Shown: positions 28,645 through 39,549 of the stretch, piece after piece
Position numbering within the stretch: the stretch's first letter is position 1
Layout: every line of letters starts with the position of its first letter
Assembly: GCA_964017145.1 (NCBI GenBank)
Contig: OZ024842.1
Coordinates: forward strand, 1,612,001 to 1,676,000
Origin: Agrocybe praecox
Lineage: Eukaryota > Basidiomycota > Agaricomycetes > Agaricales > Agrocybaceae
Length of the DNA: 64,000 nt
Direction: 5' to 3'
The notes under the pieces: model-generated
The model's database searches: none
The model's input: the letters and a program-made list of their open reading frames with translations, nothing else
What the model was told of the DNA's origin: nothing
Position numbers and translations under genes: made by a program

Positions 28645-29412
28645 TCATAAAATCGCAGGTGTGACCGCCACCGCAGCGAGTACCATAAACCCCACGGTGA
28701 TACTGATATCGATCCTAAGTGCTAACGCGGCACTTGGTATCGTCCCAAGACCTGTATTGTTCGCTGTTGCAGCAGTATTCGTTGTTGTACTTGTAAAAGA
28801 CGGCTTTGGGATAATAGCCGTAGAAACGTTCGGGGGAGTGATAAAACTAGTGGGCACGGTTGCTATACTGACTTCAGTTGGGGTCATTGAGTCCGTCTGT
28901 GTACCACCGTCTATTTGACCGATGGTATTTGTGCTTGTACCGGTGAACGGATTGAGAATGACGGCGGTAGAGGTTGCGGGGTGCCCACTGATAGGAAGGG
29001 TGTCTGTATTACCCGGAGTGACAACCAATGAACTAGTTTGGAACGGGTTGGGAATGATAGCAGAAGAGAATGTGCCTGGAGTAACGGTGGGAGAAAGAAA
29101 AGTTGCTATCTCGTTTGAAAGCACCGCAGTATTAGTGTCAGTGAAAGGGTTCAGAATAAGTGGTGTGAGTGTTATATTTGTGGGGAAAGGTAGCTCACTG
29201 GGAGAAAGAATGTTAGAACATAAATCCCGACATACAAAGAAAGGGGTTTAGACTTACGTGGTGACGTGCGTCGGTAAATTGGACGTAAAATCGTCACATA
29301 TCTCGTCTGCCATATCGCCTAGCGCAGCAGTACTGATAATACCAGCTGCGACGCGGAAAGACCCCATCAGGATGAATTCAAAGAAAAGCATAACGCAATA
29401 TCTCGGATTCAT
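28645..29412 (-). CDS. Secreted Ser/Thr-rich repeat protein, possibly GPI-anchored
   Basis: Exon 1 starts at the ATG at 29410-29412 with a hydrophobic signal-like N-terminus (MNPRYCVMLFFEFILMGSF) and ends ...LPTHVT. A GTAAGT...CAG intron leads to a single long exon to the stop at 28645-28647. The mature region is rich in Ser, Thr, Pro and Asn and holds at least four imperfect copies of a unit resembling (L/I)ILNPFTxT, for example LILNPFTDTN, AIIPNPFQTS, AVILNPFTGT and AIIPKPSFTS. The C-terminus is hydrophobic (ITVGFMVLAAVAVTPAIL) and ends abruptly, as in GPI-anchored cell-wall proteins. No family recognised. A diverged copy of its 3' end lies near 31941-32040. Confidence 0.7.
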
Positions 29413-30509
29413 TATTGACCGTCAGGATGGGATGGGAAGGAAATAACTGAGTAAGAGGCGAACTCTAAGTCAGAAGGGTTACTCAAAGGGACAGGTACAA
29501 GAATTGGCGTATTCCGTTTGAATTTCAAGAAAGGGTATTTCTTGTGTTAGACCATACTCCATGCAGTTTCAAGATCGTCCACTGCATAAGCGACGGAACG
29601 ATCAGTAGATCTGCAGAGCCACATCATGTATGACGAGACAACTCACATTTTGCGGTAGTTATCTATCGAACTACACGTACCCTACGGCTAGGGAATTTGG
29701 TACATAGCAAAAAAGGATGTAGCACAGCCGAAAGGTTGAAGAGTTTCAAGTCAGTCCAGGTTACTCAAATCGTAGGATGAGAAGATTGGGAAGACGACGC
29801 CGTTTCAAGGATACTTACACCGTGTAAGTAGACTGTGTGGAGGTGTAATGGAGCCCACCCAATTACAAACTCCAGATTCCCGGTCGGCAGCGAATGCGAG
29901 TCAATCAGCAGGATTTAAAGCTGCTGACATAGGGCTGAAGTACCCGCGAGGTTGTGGATGGAAAGGAGGTAAGGAAATGAGTGGTGTTCACTGTTCAGAC
30001 CGCAGAACACCGCCCCTCAATGTCATTTGAACAACGTGACATTTAATATAGCAGTAAATTCAATGTTCATTCTAAAAACATGTGTATGTACATAGTTAGT
30101 AGCAAATGTCAATCATGGCGTCGTCATGACGAAGCCTCGCGTCTAAATATAGATTTGTCTAAAGAAGAAGACGAAAAAAAGAAACGAAGGAATTCAGCAG
30201 TGAAGTATTTCGTTTCGACTAAAATCTAAGTTTTACCAAGCCCCTTGCTGAGAAATTCTTACGCGATTAATGACCAGTTGACCAACAGTGACCTCTGGCA
30301 AAAACTTCAAAAATCACTTATTGTCGGAATGAAGCCGCAACCGGCGATAGCTATCAAAGATCGAGGATTTGACCTCCTTGAAACTCTTAATACATACCCC
30401 AAATAATGATTGGCAAAAGAGGACAATTCGTAATACATAAGGGAGGTCACCTATTGAGATATCACCTCCTTCAATGCCCTGAAGGTTTGAAGTAGGTGGT
30501 GGCACTGCG
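29413..30509. other. Divergent intergenic region, 1.1 kb
   Basis: Between the starts of the repeat protein (minus) and the seven-helix orphan (plus). I see no splice-supported coding exon, repeat or clear regulatory motif. Confidence 0.45.
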
Positions 30510-31805
30510 ATGTCGGCCTCTGGCACGCCTTCTGTGTCTCTTCAAAAAGCAACCATTAGCTCCAACTTGAACTCTTCTCTACTGATGCAATATCTAGTGG
30601 GTAGGTCATATCCTTTCAAGCCTTTCTATGTTGAAGTATAATGCGACCATATTGCAGGAATGTACATTGGCGTCTATTTTATTACGATCTATTTATATAT
30701 ATATCGTAAGTCAATTTATATACGCATGCTGATTGTGTTGAGCCCTAAGTAGGTCTGAGAGCGCGGGCGAGTATTATGCTTATCGCTGGATCACTTACAG
30801 CACTATTTGGGATAGTCATCTACGAGTGTTTTGCACAATGGTACAACACAACCGTTGTTTTCGCCAGCCAGGGCATAACAAGACAAGATCTATTCGATCT
30901 CAGTTTTTTTGGTCCAAATAACGTTCCAAAATGGATTCCCGTCCTATCCATCATCGCAAACAGTGCAGGGTACATAATCGCGGACGCACTCATGGTATAG
31001 GAAATATTGCCTGCTATCCGGAAGATTATTTTGACGAAATTTGAGGCAGATCTGGAGATGCCTTCATATCACTAATCGCTCTTTACTGCTCATGGCCCTT
31101 CCACTCCTTTTGTTCAGCGCGGAAATTGGTATGTTATGACTTTCCAATCCTTCAATAGGGCGAATTTCACACGCGCCTCAGCCTTAGCACTGGCCGAGGA
31201 TGTTATTTACATCCTCCTCACTTTCAAGCCAGGGTACAGCAACTTGGAGCACGCCAAACTTTTCGACCATCTTGATGCTAGTTTGGGATTTATAACAGCA
31301 GCAACCAGCTTGCTCACAACCTTCATAATTGCCTATAAAATTTATCGGTCCACCATGATTAATATTCGATCAAGAAAACGATATGTCCGGATAGTCGAGA
31401 TTGTCATCCAGTCGTCCGTCACCTACTCGCTTGTGATTCTTTGCGTGGCGATCTGCAATATCTTTCTGTTTGCTACTAATAACCCATTCACGAGCTTGAC
31501 TGCGGGCACGATCATTCGATATCTCAATGTGGTCGCCGTTATCGTTACCGTAGGTTTATTTTCTGGTCTTGACTGGTTCGTATTGATGTTAATGAAGAAT
31601 TTGGCAGGGACTCTCGCCCACACTCATGGTCGCGCGTTTGGCACTTGCATCGCAGAAGAACAATGACGAAAAGTTCACTACGGACACCCATATTTCTAGT
31701 TTACGAGCAGAATCTCCGACGCTGGACAGTGGTGGGACGTCCGCGTCAGAGGTGATGAGGATGTCAGACTTTATAGATGTAGAGAGTTACGGTCGGGATA
31801 TATAA
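30510..31805 (+). CDS. Seven-helix orphan membrane protein of the agaric-expanded type
   Basis: Start ATG at 30510 (MSASGTPSVSLQKATISS). The exons join into a string of hydrophobic helices: MYIGVYFITIYLYI, SIMLIAGSLTALFGIVIYEC, VLSIIANSAGYIIADALMIW, LLLMALPLLLFSAEI, LGFITAATSLLTTFIIAYKI, SLVILCVAICNIFLFA and a last one around LNVVAVIVTGLSPTL. The motif DALMIWRC after helix 3 and GLSPTLMVARL at the end are typical of a large uncharacterised family in agaric genomes. The apparent TAG after DALM (31000) lies in a GTATAG...GGCAG intron, so the gene is intact. A final intron (GTAGGT...GGCAG) shifts the frame into a hydrophilic tail ending DFIDVESYGRDI. Function unknown; a receptor-like role is only a guess from topology. 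Confidence 0.75.
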
Positions 31806-31940
31806 AAATAGACTTTTAGCCGCTATGTACCAGTCAGATTATCCCATCAAGCTCAAGATCGACGTAAATAGAAATTAAAATTACACAGCTGGGTCCGTTC
31901 AAGCCTCAGTAGTAAAGAAACAACATCCATAATATGTGCC

Positions 31941-32177
31941 AGGTCATGAAATCTTGTGAGTGACCCACGGTGATACTAATGTCAATTCCAAGTCCTAACG
32001 CGACGCCGCACTGGGGTTCGTCGCAAGTCGTTGTAGATATGCTCGTAGTAGGTGGCGATCTGCAACATTTTCCTGAATGCTACTAGCAACCCATATACGA
32101 GTTGGAATGCATTCGGTACCCTAACGGAAAACTTGTGAGGGACTCTCGCCGACTCGCATGGTCGCACGGTTGGCACT
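31941..32177 (+). pseudogene. Chimeric relic of the two preceding genes
   Basis: Three blocks in this stretch are diverged copies of upstream DNA in the same orientation. 31964-32002 matches 28691-28729 (33 of 39 bases), the 3' end of the repeat-protein gene. 32052-32101 matches 31445-31494 (41 of 50), and 32138-32177 matches 31606-31645 (35 of 40), both from the seven-helix gene. No frame stays open. The order is parental with about 2.7 kb missing between the first two blocks, as expected if a tandem copy of the two-gene segment was internally deleted. Confidence 0.8.
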
Positions 32178-32237
32178 CGAGAGTCCTAGTCGGGCTGTGT
32201 AAATTTAAAATGACCTCCGTCGTGATCGATGAAGGGA

Positions 32238-32248
32238 CCAATCACGTG
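32238..32248. promoter_or_regulatory. CCAAT box abutting a CACGTG element
   Basis: CCAAT directly followed by CACGTG, about 235 bp before the New1-like start. The pairing of a Hap-complex site with an E-box is suggestive but unproven. Confidence 0.3.
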
Positions 32249-32480
32249 TGGAATAAAAGTTTTATCACATCTTTGAGGTTGCGATAACCCTTTGCATCCC
32301 TTCTTTCCTGGACTCGCCGTTGTCTTTCTGTAAACCGGCCTTCCCAGTCTTTTTCTCCTCTCATCCAACAGGCCAGCATAGAATTTAACTTATTTTCTTT
32401 TCCATAATTTGCATCCACCGCAAATACGTCCTCCATCATCTGTAATTTCTCTCTGGAAAACCATTGTATATCCACGCTAG

Positions 32481-35400
32481 ATGTCACCAGTTGCGATGCC
32501 TGATACCTCAGTCTCTCCATTTGACGCCCACTTTGAAGCTCTTCGCATTGCTCCAACTGCCCCAGGTGTGTACTTGTTCTACCAGTTTCTCTTTCTTGAG
32601 CTGATAACAATGCATCGTAGATGCCAAAGCTGCCGCAGACAGACTTGCTCGCGAAGTTTCAAAACAAGGACCCCAGTCTTTAGAGTAATGTTTCCCCCGA
32701 TTTACTCAAGGAATACAAACTAATGGTCAAACAGACAATTCCAGGTCCTCCAAACACTCCATGCCTTCGCTACAAACAAAAAATCCGGTTTCGAACGTGA
32801 ATCCGCCGCCCTTACTTTCAATTCTTTGGCCACTATCCTCGGCGCTCCCATCGCACCCGTTCTCTTACCCTCACTTTCCATTCTATTCGACCTTTACATG
32901 GACAAGGGCGATGTCGTTCGTGCCGCAGCCACCTCTGCCGTCAAGTCCATTTTGAAGCTATGCCCTCCTGAATCCACCAGAATTGTTTTCCGCCATCTTG
33001 AGTCCATACTCGATAGTGGTAAATGGCGCACAAAAGTGGGAATATTGGAGTCATTCAAGCCATTCGTAACTTCTGCCCGCGATTTCGTCGCTGCCGAACT
33101 TGGTGTCACTCTTCCTAAAATCGAAGCCGCTATGCATGACACTAAATCTGAGGTATTTTTTATCGTTACTCTTGAGAGCTGAGGTCTCTTACTATCCCTC
33201 CTAGGTTTCATCTGCTGCAATCAAATGTGCCACCAACCTCTGCACAACCCTCGCCAATCCCGATATTATTCCACACATTCCAGTTTTGGTCAAGTGCATG
33301 GCCAATTCCGACTCAGTGCCTGCATGCATCAAGGCATTATCCAGCACGACTTTCGTTGCAGAAGTCACGGCCCCTGCCTTAGCTGTCCTCGTGCCTCTAT
33401 TGATCCGTGCATTGAACGACAGAAGTATGGAAGTACAGCGCCGGACCGTTGTGGTCATCGATAATCTCGTCAAACTCGTCCGAGACCCCAACGTCGCTGC
33501 AACTTATCTCAGCCCACTAGTTGATGGCGTTCAAAAGATTGCTACAGGTGCTGCTTTCCCCGAGGTCCGCGCATTCGGAGACGCTGCCTTGAAGACACTT
33601 TTGAAATCAGGAGCTTCTTCGTCTGGTCCTCCTCCTGTTCATAGAGATATTGACGCAGAAGCTAGAGAAGCTCTGGCAACCTTGAAGACCATTCTACCTG
33701 TGCAGCTCGCCAAAGGTGGTACATCCTCGGGTAACGCACCCAAAACGCCCAAATTCCAGGGACTTGAGATCTCGTTGGCATTTCAGGCGGAAATGGTAGC
33801 AGACCTTGTTTACTCCCGAAACTTCTATGATCCCGCTACCTGGAAACGCTGTGTTGGCAGATACATGTCCATCTGGCTTGACGAAGCACTTGGCTCTTCT
33901 TTTGCTGAGGATGTGCTTGGTCATTATCTAGCCATCGATCGGGTGAGCATTTTCCGTCTTTTCAGTCATTTGAACACCGTCTGATTTGCTCGAATTTTCA
34001 GGCCAAGTATACCGTCGCAAAGGAACATAATCCCGACGAAGGCGAACTCCTCTGCGATACCCTTTTCTCTTTGGCGTACGGAGCTCTGCTTCTTCTTTCG
34101 CATACCACCCTGCGCCTCATTCGTGGTCGTCGATATGGTATTTTGGGTACCAATGGATCCGGAAAGTCGACTTTGATGCGTCAACTTCGGGACGGCAAAG
34201 TAGAGAACTTCCCTCCTCAAGATCAATTGCGCTGCGTGATGGTAGAGCACTCTCTGCAAGGAGAAGATACATCTTTGAGTGTTTTGGATTTCGTTGCTTC
34301 GGGTACGTATATCTGAATTCATCTCTCCGAGCTTCTGATTGATCATTCTAAATTTCTTTTGCAGACAAGGCTCTGAAAGGTATTCCAAGATCCAAAATTC
34401 GAGATCAATTGTTGGAAGTAGGTTTCGACGATTCCAGACAATCAGAAATTGTTGGCGGGTTGTCTGGTGGTTGGAAAATGAAACTTGAGTTGGCAAGAGC
34501 TATGCTTTACAATGCCGATCTCCTCTTGCTTGACGAACCTACCAATCACGTGAGTTTATGTCTAACAACGAAGTTTAAGATGACATTAGCTGAGCTCTCC
34601 GTTGTTATAGTTGGATCGCGCTTCTGTAGCTTGGCTGGAAAATTATTTGAAGGCTCAGAAAAATGTTACATGTCTAGTCATCAGTCACGACTCTGGGTAA
34701 GTTCTTTATATAGATCTTTGTTCAGTGCTGTTTTACCTTTTTTGCAGATTCTTGGACAATATCACGACAGATATCATTCATTATGAACAGAAAAAAGTGA
34801 GTATATCTTGGGAGACCGAAGTAAACACACATGTTAAATTTTCAATTTCTAGCTTGTATACTATCCCGGGAACCTCTCGACCTTCGTCGCATCGCACCCT
34901 GAAGCCAAATCATACTATACCCTGGCCGCGACTTCGGTCAAATTTTCATTCCCTCCACCAGGTTCACTTATGGGTGTTCGAAGCAACACTCGTGCAATCC
35001 TCAAATTGTCCAACTGCACATTTACATACCCTGGCAGGCCCAAACCTAGTTTGTATAATGTTAGCTGTGCGCTATCTCTTTCAAGGTTAGTTACATGCTA
35101 CAATATTCTATGAACTGGGTTTATACTTATCACATTATCTAGTCGTGTCGGAGTTGTTGGACCTAATGGTGCTGGAAAGTCTACAATGATCAAGCTACTT
35201 ACTGGAGAGACCGTACCACAGGAGGGTACTGTCTATAAGCACCCTGCTCTGCGAGTGGGATATGTCTCTCAGCATGCTACCCATCATATTGGTAAAACCT
35301 TATTTTTATAGTACTCGACAATTTTCTCACCTGGATTTACCTATTATAGAGCGTCACTTGGAAAAGACCCCTATTGGTTATATTCAATGGCGTTTCCAGG

Positions 35401-36570
35401 ATGGACACGATCGTGAGTTGCTGGAGAAGGCAACTCGTGTTCTTACTCCGGAGGAACAAGTTGTCATGGACCAAGACTGGGTCGGAAAGGATGGCAGCAA
35501 ACGTAAACTTGAGGTATGCCTTCTTTCTTTCCATTCTTGAATACCAGCCATCTAATATCAACTCCGTTTTCAGATGGTCATGGGTCGTCAAAAGCTCAAG
35601 AAGTCATTCCAATATGAAGTCAAATGGCGTGGATATGACCACAAGTTCAACACCTGGGTTGGACGCGATGACCTGATCAACAAGGGTTTCTCAAAGATTG
35701 TTCAGCAATTCGACGATCTCGAGTCTTCTCGCGAGGGAGCTGGCTCGCGTGATACCGCCGCACATTTGGTCAGGAAGCACTTGGAAGACATTGGTCTCGA
35801 TGGTGATATCGCTCAATACAACGAAATTTCTGGCTTGTCAGGAGGTGAGTGAATGTATAATTTATTGATTATTACGTGGTTGACAGTACGGTGGTATAGG
35901 CCAAAAAATCAAGCTCGTTATCGCCGCTTGTCTCTGGAATAACCCCCAGGTTTGTTGCATCCCACGGTCCAAATCGATTATCTAATTCATGTTTTCAATC
36001 AGATTTGCATTCTCGACGAACCTAGCAATTTCTTGGACAGAGAAGCTCTCGGAGGTTTGGCTGTTGCCATTAAAGAGTGGGCTGGTGCAGTTGTACGTAT
36101 CTTGGTCCAAATGATATGTTGTAGACAATTTATTCATTCGATAACAGGTCATCATTTCTCACAACCAAGAATTCGTTGGTGCACTATGTTAGTAAAAAAA
36201 TTTCTTCTAATTTCCATGAAAAATAACACCCTTTTAAATAGGCCCCGAAATCTGGAACGTCGACAACGGCTACGTTACCCACCAAGGAAAAGCTGCCATT
36301 GTTGAGGATGCCTTCTTGGACTTCAAATCTCCCAAAGGCAGTGGTGCCAACACACCTGCTAGGTCACGCCTACAAACTCCCATTGCTTCTGCAGCTGGTA
36401 CTCCTGCAGGCAGTGGAACTGAGGATCAGCCTATACCTGCGAGACCGGTCATTAAGAAGAAGAAAATGACCCGCAATCAAATGAAAGCGCAAGAAGAAAG
36501 ACGCAGGTTGAGGAAGTTGCGTTGGTTGACCGAAGGAGGACCCAAACCCGAAGACACTGATAGCGATTAA
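32481..36570 (+). CDS. NEW1: New1/Elf1-like ABC ATPase of the eEF3 family
   Basis: Start ATG at 32481 (MSPVAMPDTSVSPFDAHFEA). The N-terminal half is HEAT repeats (about 32760-33900). ABC domain 1 has Walker A GTNGSGKST, signature LSGGWKMK and Walker B LLLLDEPTNH. ABC domain 2 has Walker A GPNGAGKST, a chromodomain-like insertion (YEVKWRGYDHKFNTWVGRDD), signature LSGGQKIK and Walker B CILDEPSNFLD (Ser in place of the usual Thr). The tail is basic (KKKKMTRNQMKAQEERRRLR). GDIAQYNEISGLSGG, the AVAIKEWAGAVVIISHNQEF block and the tail resemble yeast New1 and S. pombe Elf1 more than canonical eEF3. New1 is a ribosome-bound factor for translation termination/recycling; Elf1 is linked to mRNA export. 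No prion-like N-terminus is present. True eEF3 is the main alternative. Confidence 0.85.
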
Positions 36571-37414
36571 ATCACGACCTTTATGCCATGCTATTCTAAA
36601 CATTCCTATTTATTACCATGTCCCCTATAGATGCCTTGGTGTACTTTTTTGTTTTCGCGTTCCATTTCCAACTACCATAATAATCATTTTATTTGCTTTT
36701 TTGGGTTATGTACTGTGACATTATGTAAGCTAAGGATTTGCAGTGCCGGATCTGCGGAACGATGCCGGCAGCGTTTTGTTTGGCGAATCTCGTTAGGTGC
36801 AGTCGAGGCTTTCTCCCTCACCGCGTTTCTTTCACTCTTCTCTCCTGCTTCAGTCGTGAATCTACGTGTATGCCGTGGCTCCCTTTTTTTCTGCACGAAC
36901 ATGCACGCGGAATATGCTTAGGACATGCGGGTCCGGGCAAGTTTGAAGTGCTGCGAGTTCGAGGCTACGAGGATGGACAAGGCCTGAGGATTTCATATCG
37001 TGCCTCAGATTGTGCTCATTGCTTTGGAACTGCGTATAAATGGATAGAACCTTCTCATGTACAGTCCTATGCGATTATGCGAGGCAAATGCGAACCTAGA
37101 AGCCCCCTATACACGATTTCCGCTTCTAGTATATTTCCATCTATGGGTCTGTTCTTTGAATGCTGAGAAATTGGCAATGGTTGGTTTCTTCTAGGGAGAG
37201 TGGTATTCGGTTGCTCTGTGTATTGTCGGTCACCATGGCCTGCGGATTATTGTCATGTATGAAAGCCTCGAGGCAGCCAGTCGATTAGGCTATAGGAACC
37301 GTGTGTATTTGCAACACTGACACGCGAGGTGACCAAGAGGCGACGTACTTATAACCATGTCGGTTAATCCTGTATCCCTACACAGTTAGACGCACCATCT
37401 CTGATACTCTCTAG
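36571..37414. other. Intergenic region upstream of the LPMO gene
   Basis: 844 bp. A 142-codon open frame at 36738-37166 has no recognisable domain and overlaps promoter sequence, so I do not call it. A TATA-like TTATAA at 37349-37354 lies about 60 bp before the LPMO start. Confidence 0.45.
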
Positions 37415-38807
37415 ATGTATCCATTCTGCTACTCTATTTATCTTTCTCTTTTTGTTATTACTCTTTTATCGCTTTTCAATGGCTGCAGCGCCCATGGTTT
37501 CGTTCATAGCATTGTCGCAGGGGGACAAACATATCCCGGGTGGAATCCTTTCGTTGACCCGTATATTCTTCCATTCCATGATCTTTCTGCGAAACATTAA
37601 CCCCCCTGACTCTTTTAAATTTTAGTTATGCAGATACGCCAGCCCGAGTTGTTCGCAAGATTCTGAACGACGGTTTTGGTACTGATACGCAATTACTTTT
37701 GGGAAAACTACCCCTTTACTAACTGCATACAGTGTCGAACACTGATCCAGATATTCCTTGCAACCACGACGGTAATGACGGAACAGGTGCTGTTGCAAAT
37801 GCCCCAGCCGGATCGCAAGTCGTATTCCAATGGGATTATGTGCGTTGACTGTGATTTCTGTTTCTCATCATACCGGTCTAATCTTGACTTTTCTCCCAGT
37901 GGCCCGGTGGTATGCGGGTGTTCTTTGTAAACTCGGACGACCTGGCTAACGCCTAACAGATCACCAAGGGCCCGTTTCTACTTATATGGCGAGCTGCAAT
38001 GGCGAATGTGCGAATTTCCAAGCGAGCAACGCTCAATGGTTTAAGATCGACGCAAGTGGATACGATAGCACCACCCAAACCTGGGCAGCTGCTACCTTGA
38101 TAGCGAGCAAGTGGTCCTCTTCTGGCAAGTATGTGATGGTAGAGACTTATCCTTTTATTGGTGTAGATAATTATACATGGACTTCGACTATCCCATCCGA
38201 CCTGGCACCTGGTCAATATGTAAGCTTTACTCCTCTTTACGCACGGTGTTAGGAAGCTATACTTATACTCGATCATTAACAAGCTTATCCGTAACGAAAT
38301 GCGCGTCTTTCTTGTGTGATCTCGCTCAATTTATCCCTAACCGCCCGCGATACCTATCCAGCGTCGCATTGCATTCGGTCACTCCCCAGTTCTACCCGAG
38401 TTGCTCGTAAGTGGTATCTCCTCGCAGATATCAAAGATACATTAGGCTTACATTCGACACACAGGCAACTTATGGTAACTGGATCAGGCACAGATACGCC
38501 TTCAGGAAACGAGCTGGTTACTATGCAGGCGTTGTACAATGGCGTACAGTGGCCAGATATCTGGGAGCCTCCGTTTACCTTTACCATCCCAGGTCCTGTA
38601 GCCATAGGCTCCAGCTCGAGTGATGATACTGGCAGCAACGGAAGTACGTCAAACACTAATAGCCCTGCTTCAAATGCATCGCCGTTGTTGTCGTCGACAG
38701 CAGCATTGGTACAGGCTACTTCTTCTTCTTCGACTCCTATCACCTCAGACTCAACCTCGACCAAGCTCCCAATGCCTAGTTACTTCAAAGAAAAGGATGC
38801 TGCATAG
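37415..38807 (+). CDS. AA9 lytic polysaccharide monooxygenase
   Basis: Start ATG at 37415 opens a signal peptide ending ...NGCSA, so the mature chain begins with His (HGFVHSI), the first ligand of the copper histidine brace. PGWNPFVDPY, DIPCNHDGNDG and FQWDYWPGDHQGPVSTY supply the second His (in DHQGP), and ALHSVTPQFYPSCSQ supplies the conserved Gln/Tyr of the active site. AA9 enzymes cleave cellulose or related glucans oxidatively outside the cell. There is no CBM1; instead the C-terminus is a Ser/Thr-rich tail ending in charged residues (FKEKDAA). At least seven introns split the gene. WPG sits on a 10-nt exon (37900-37909), and the intron after NE(I) near 38301 has no ordinary GT donor in the family frame. 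Confidence 0.88.
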
Positions 38808-39549
38808 GCGGAAGTTTGTGTAATCGATCTGGAGAGGATCACACACGTGCTGTATTTTTGTGTCCGGGCCAAAGGACCTTTTAAGCTATTTACATAACGA
38901 CTCAGGCTCATTTCATCCGGAATGAAAGGGTGTCGTGGGGGTTCAGTAGTACATACATAGTTGATTTGGCGATCCTTCTTTTTATGTTATTTTGTTGTAT
39001 GACTTCATAATATTATTAGTCTGGTACCTATATCGGGAATTTATTCCAGAATGATCCGGACTTCATGTCGACAAGTTGATGATGATGTTGATTGTAGCTT
39101 TCGCGATGGAGGAATGAATGGAATGTCATATTTTAGGCGTTATCACTAGATGATTCGCTTATCGATCACTTTTCTATTCTCTTTTTATCTCTACTAAGAA
39201 AGAAGCGATCTAACTCGTTATGTGGGGCATGTCTGAACTTTTTTTTTTTTTTCAATAGAAAAAAGGAACCAGGTACATAAGACGAATAAGACTATGTATG
39301 TAAAATACTACAATGAAATAAGAGAAATAAAGAACTAGTACACTAAATGGGTATGAACTCGACGATGTGAGCAATAAATGAACAAAGAGTCTCGTCCGAT
39401 CAAATACGTAGCTATAGAAAATTAGATTCGGGTTACTGACGAACGTTAAGTTAAAGCCTTCTATAAGAGTGATAAGGTCAAGATATAAGAATCAAAGGAG
39501 CGGAAGTAGCTATGTGGATGATGTCCGACGAGAGAGTGGAATGTCAAGT
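38808..39549. other. Convergent AT-rich intergenic region
   Basis: 742 bp between the LPMO stop and the homeobox stop. It includes a 14-bp T tract at 39239-39252 beside an A-rich run. No coding signal. Confidence 0.5.

Noticed and set aside
30990..31080. Apparent stop codon and frame break in the seven-helix gene after DALM, suggesting a pseudogene
   Set aside because: The TAG lies in a GTATAG...GGCAG intron. Removing it joins DALM to IWRCLHITNRSLLLMAL in frame, the usual family sequence.
36738..37166. 142-codon plus-strand open frame with several cysteines
   Set aside because: No recognisable domain, no splice-supported extension, and it lies in the promoter region of the LPMO gene. Chance open frames of this size occur elsewhere in the window.
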